Shown: positions 6,102 through 6,362 of the stretch, piece after piece
Layout: every line of letters begins with the position of its first letter
How positions within the stretch are numbered: position 1 is the first letter of the stretch
From: Alphaproteobacteria bacterium
Lineage (GTDB): Bacteria; Pseudomonadota; Alphaproteobacteria; Rickettsiales; 21-14-0-20-44-7
DNA length: 6,362 nt
Assembly (NCBI GenBank): GCA_013288575.1
Contig: JABDBO010000053.1
Span: 1-6,362 of the forward strand
Reading direction: 5' to 3'
The notes under the pieces: model-generated
The model's input: only the letters and a program-made list of their open reading frames with translations
The model's database searches: none
What the model was told of the DNA's origin: nothing
Made by a program: the position numbers and the translations under genes

Positions 6102-6131
6102 TTAACTGCAAGCAAGTAGTTTGGAGAATTA

Positions 6132-6362
6132 ATGCAACTTGGGGCGAATACTAGTGGTTTAGTTGATAAACTTAAGCGGGAAAGAGATAGGTTCATAGCC
6201 TTTGCTTTTGCATCTGCTGACATATTAATGGAACTCGATAAAAGCGGCAAAATCATCTACGTAGATGGTGCGACCATGCGTTTGCTTGATAAGCAGCCGG
6301 AAGAAATGCTCGATAAGCAGTTTTCTGAGATAATCCACCCTGATGATTCTGATCTATGCAGC
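6132..6362 (+). CDS. PAS-domain sensory protein, N-terminal part, cut by window edge
   Basis: The first 77 codons are present, running open to the window edge. After a short leader, RERDRFIAFAFASADILMEL starts a PAS fold that continues with DKSGKIIYVDGA (the first strands), MRLLDKQPEEMLDKQFSEI and HPDD, the usual PAS helix and HPDD turn. PAS domains sense redox, light or small ligands and control a linked output. The ERDRF.AFAFA opening reminds me of alphaproteobacterial PAS proteins with a C-terminal EAL (cyclic-di-GMP phosphodiesterase) domain, but the output domain is outside the window. No membrane segment or signal peptide is seen, so it is probably cytoplasmic. GGAGA (6123-6127) stands 4 bases before the ATG, a strong ribosome site. 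It is 163 bases beyond the LOG gene and probably has its own promoter. Confidence 0.8.
   Translation, partial: MQLGANTSGLVDKLKRERDRFIAFAFASADILMELDKSGKIIYVDGATMRLLDKQPEEMLDKQFSEIIHPDDSDLCS

Overview
The window looks like chromosomal DNA from a moderately AT-rich Gram-negative alphaproteobacterium. Three things point there: an outer-membrane LPS-assembly gene (lptD), the order tig-clpP-clpX, and ClpP, ClpX and PAS protein sequences of alphaproteobacterial character. No tRNA, rRNA, CRISPR array, insertion sequence or phage gene was seen. All genes read with the standard bacterial code.

Layout. Positions 1-4593 are a minus-strand block read right to left: tig (trigger factor, 4593 to 3355), clpP (3133-2483), clpX (2434-1154) and the N-terminal 355 codons of lptD (1066 to the window edge). 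The first three make the usual co-translational folding and proteolysis cluster: trigger factor meets nascent chains at the ribosome, and ClpX unfolds substrates into the ClpP chamber. After an 87-base gap holding a small heptamer repeat and an inverted repeat comes lptD, whose product inserts lipopolysaccharide into the outer membrane. A 180-base divergent region (4594-4773) separates this block from plus-strand genes: a 193-residue protein I cannot identify (4774-5355), a LOG-family nucleoside-monophosphate phosphoribohydrolase (5420-5968), and the start of a PAS-domain sensory protein (6132 to the edge) behind a leader rich in TTAACC motifs.

Main observation. The 3' end of tig is rearranged. 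Trigger factor homology on the minus strand stops after ...NPNAIEQIR (codon ending at 3397), and 14 codons later there is a TGA. The expected C-terminal trigger-factor motif, GKVSITEKKVSRDELLKD, is present in the same place but on the opposite strand (3342-3395, plus). Beyond it, in the original tig frame on the minus strand, lies an open stretch with no start codon. It encodes a Ser/Ala/Lys linker and a strikingly His/Asp-rich tail with two HVHGPDC units, ending in TAG two bases before the clpP ATG. The simplest reading is that tig once encoded a longer trigger factor with a His-rich, probably metal-binding tail, translationally coupled to clpP. A short inversion (about 55-75 bases, perhaps with a small deletion) then cut it to 412 residues and stranded the tail. 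An assembly error is the main alternative.
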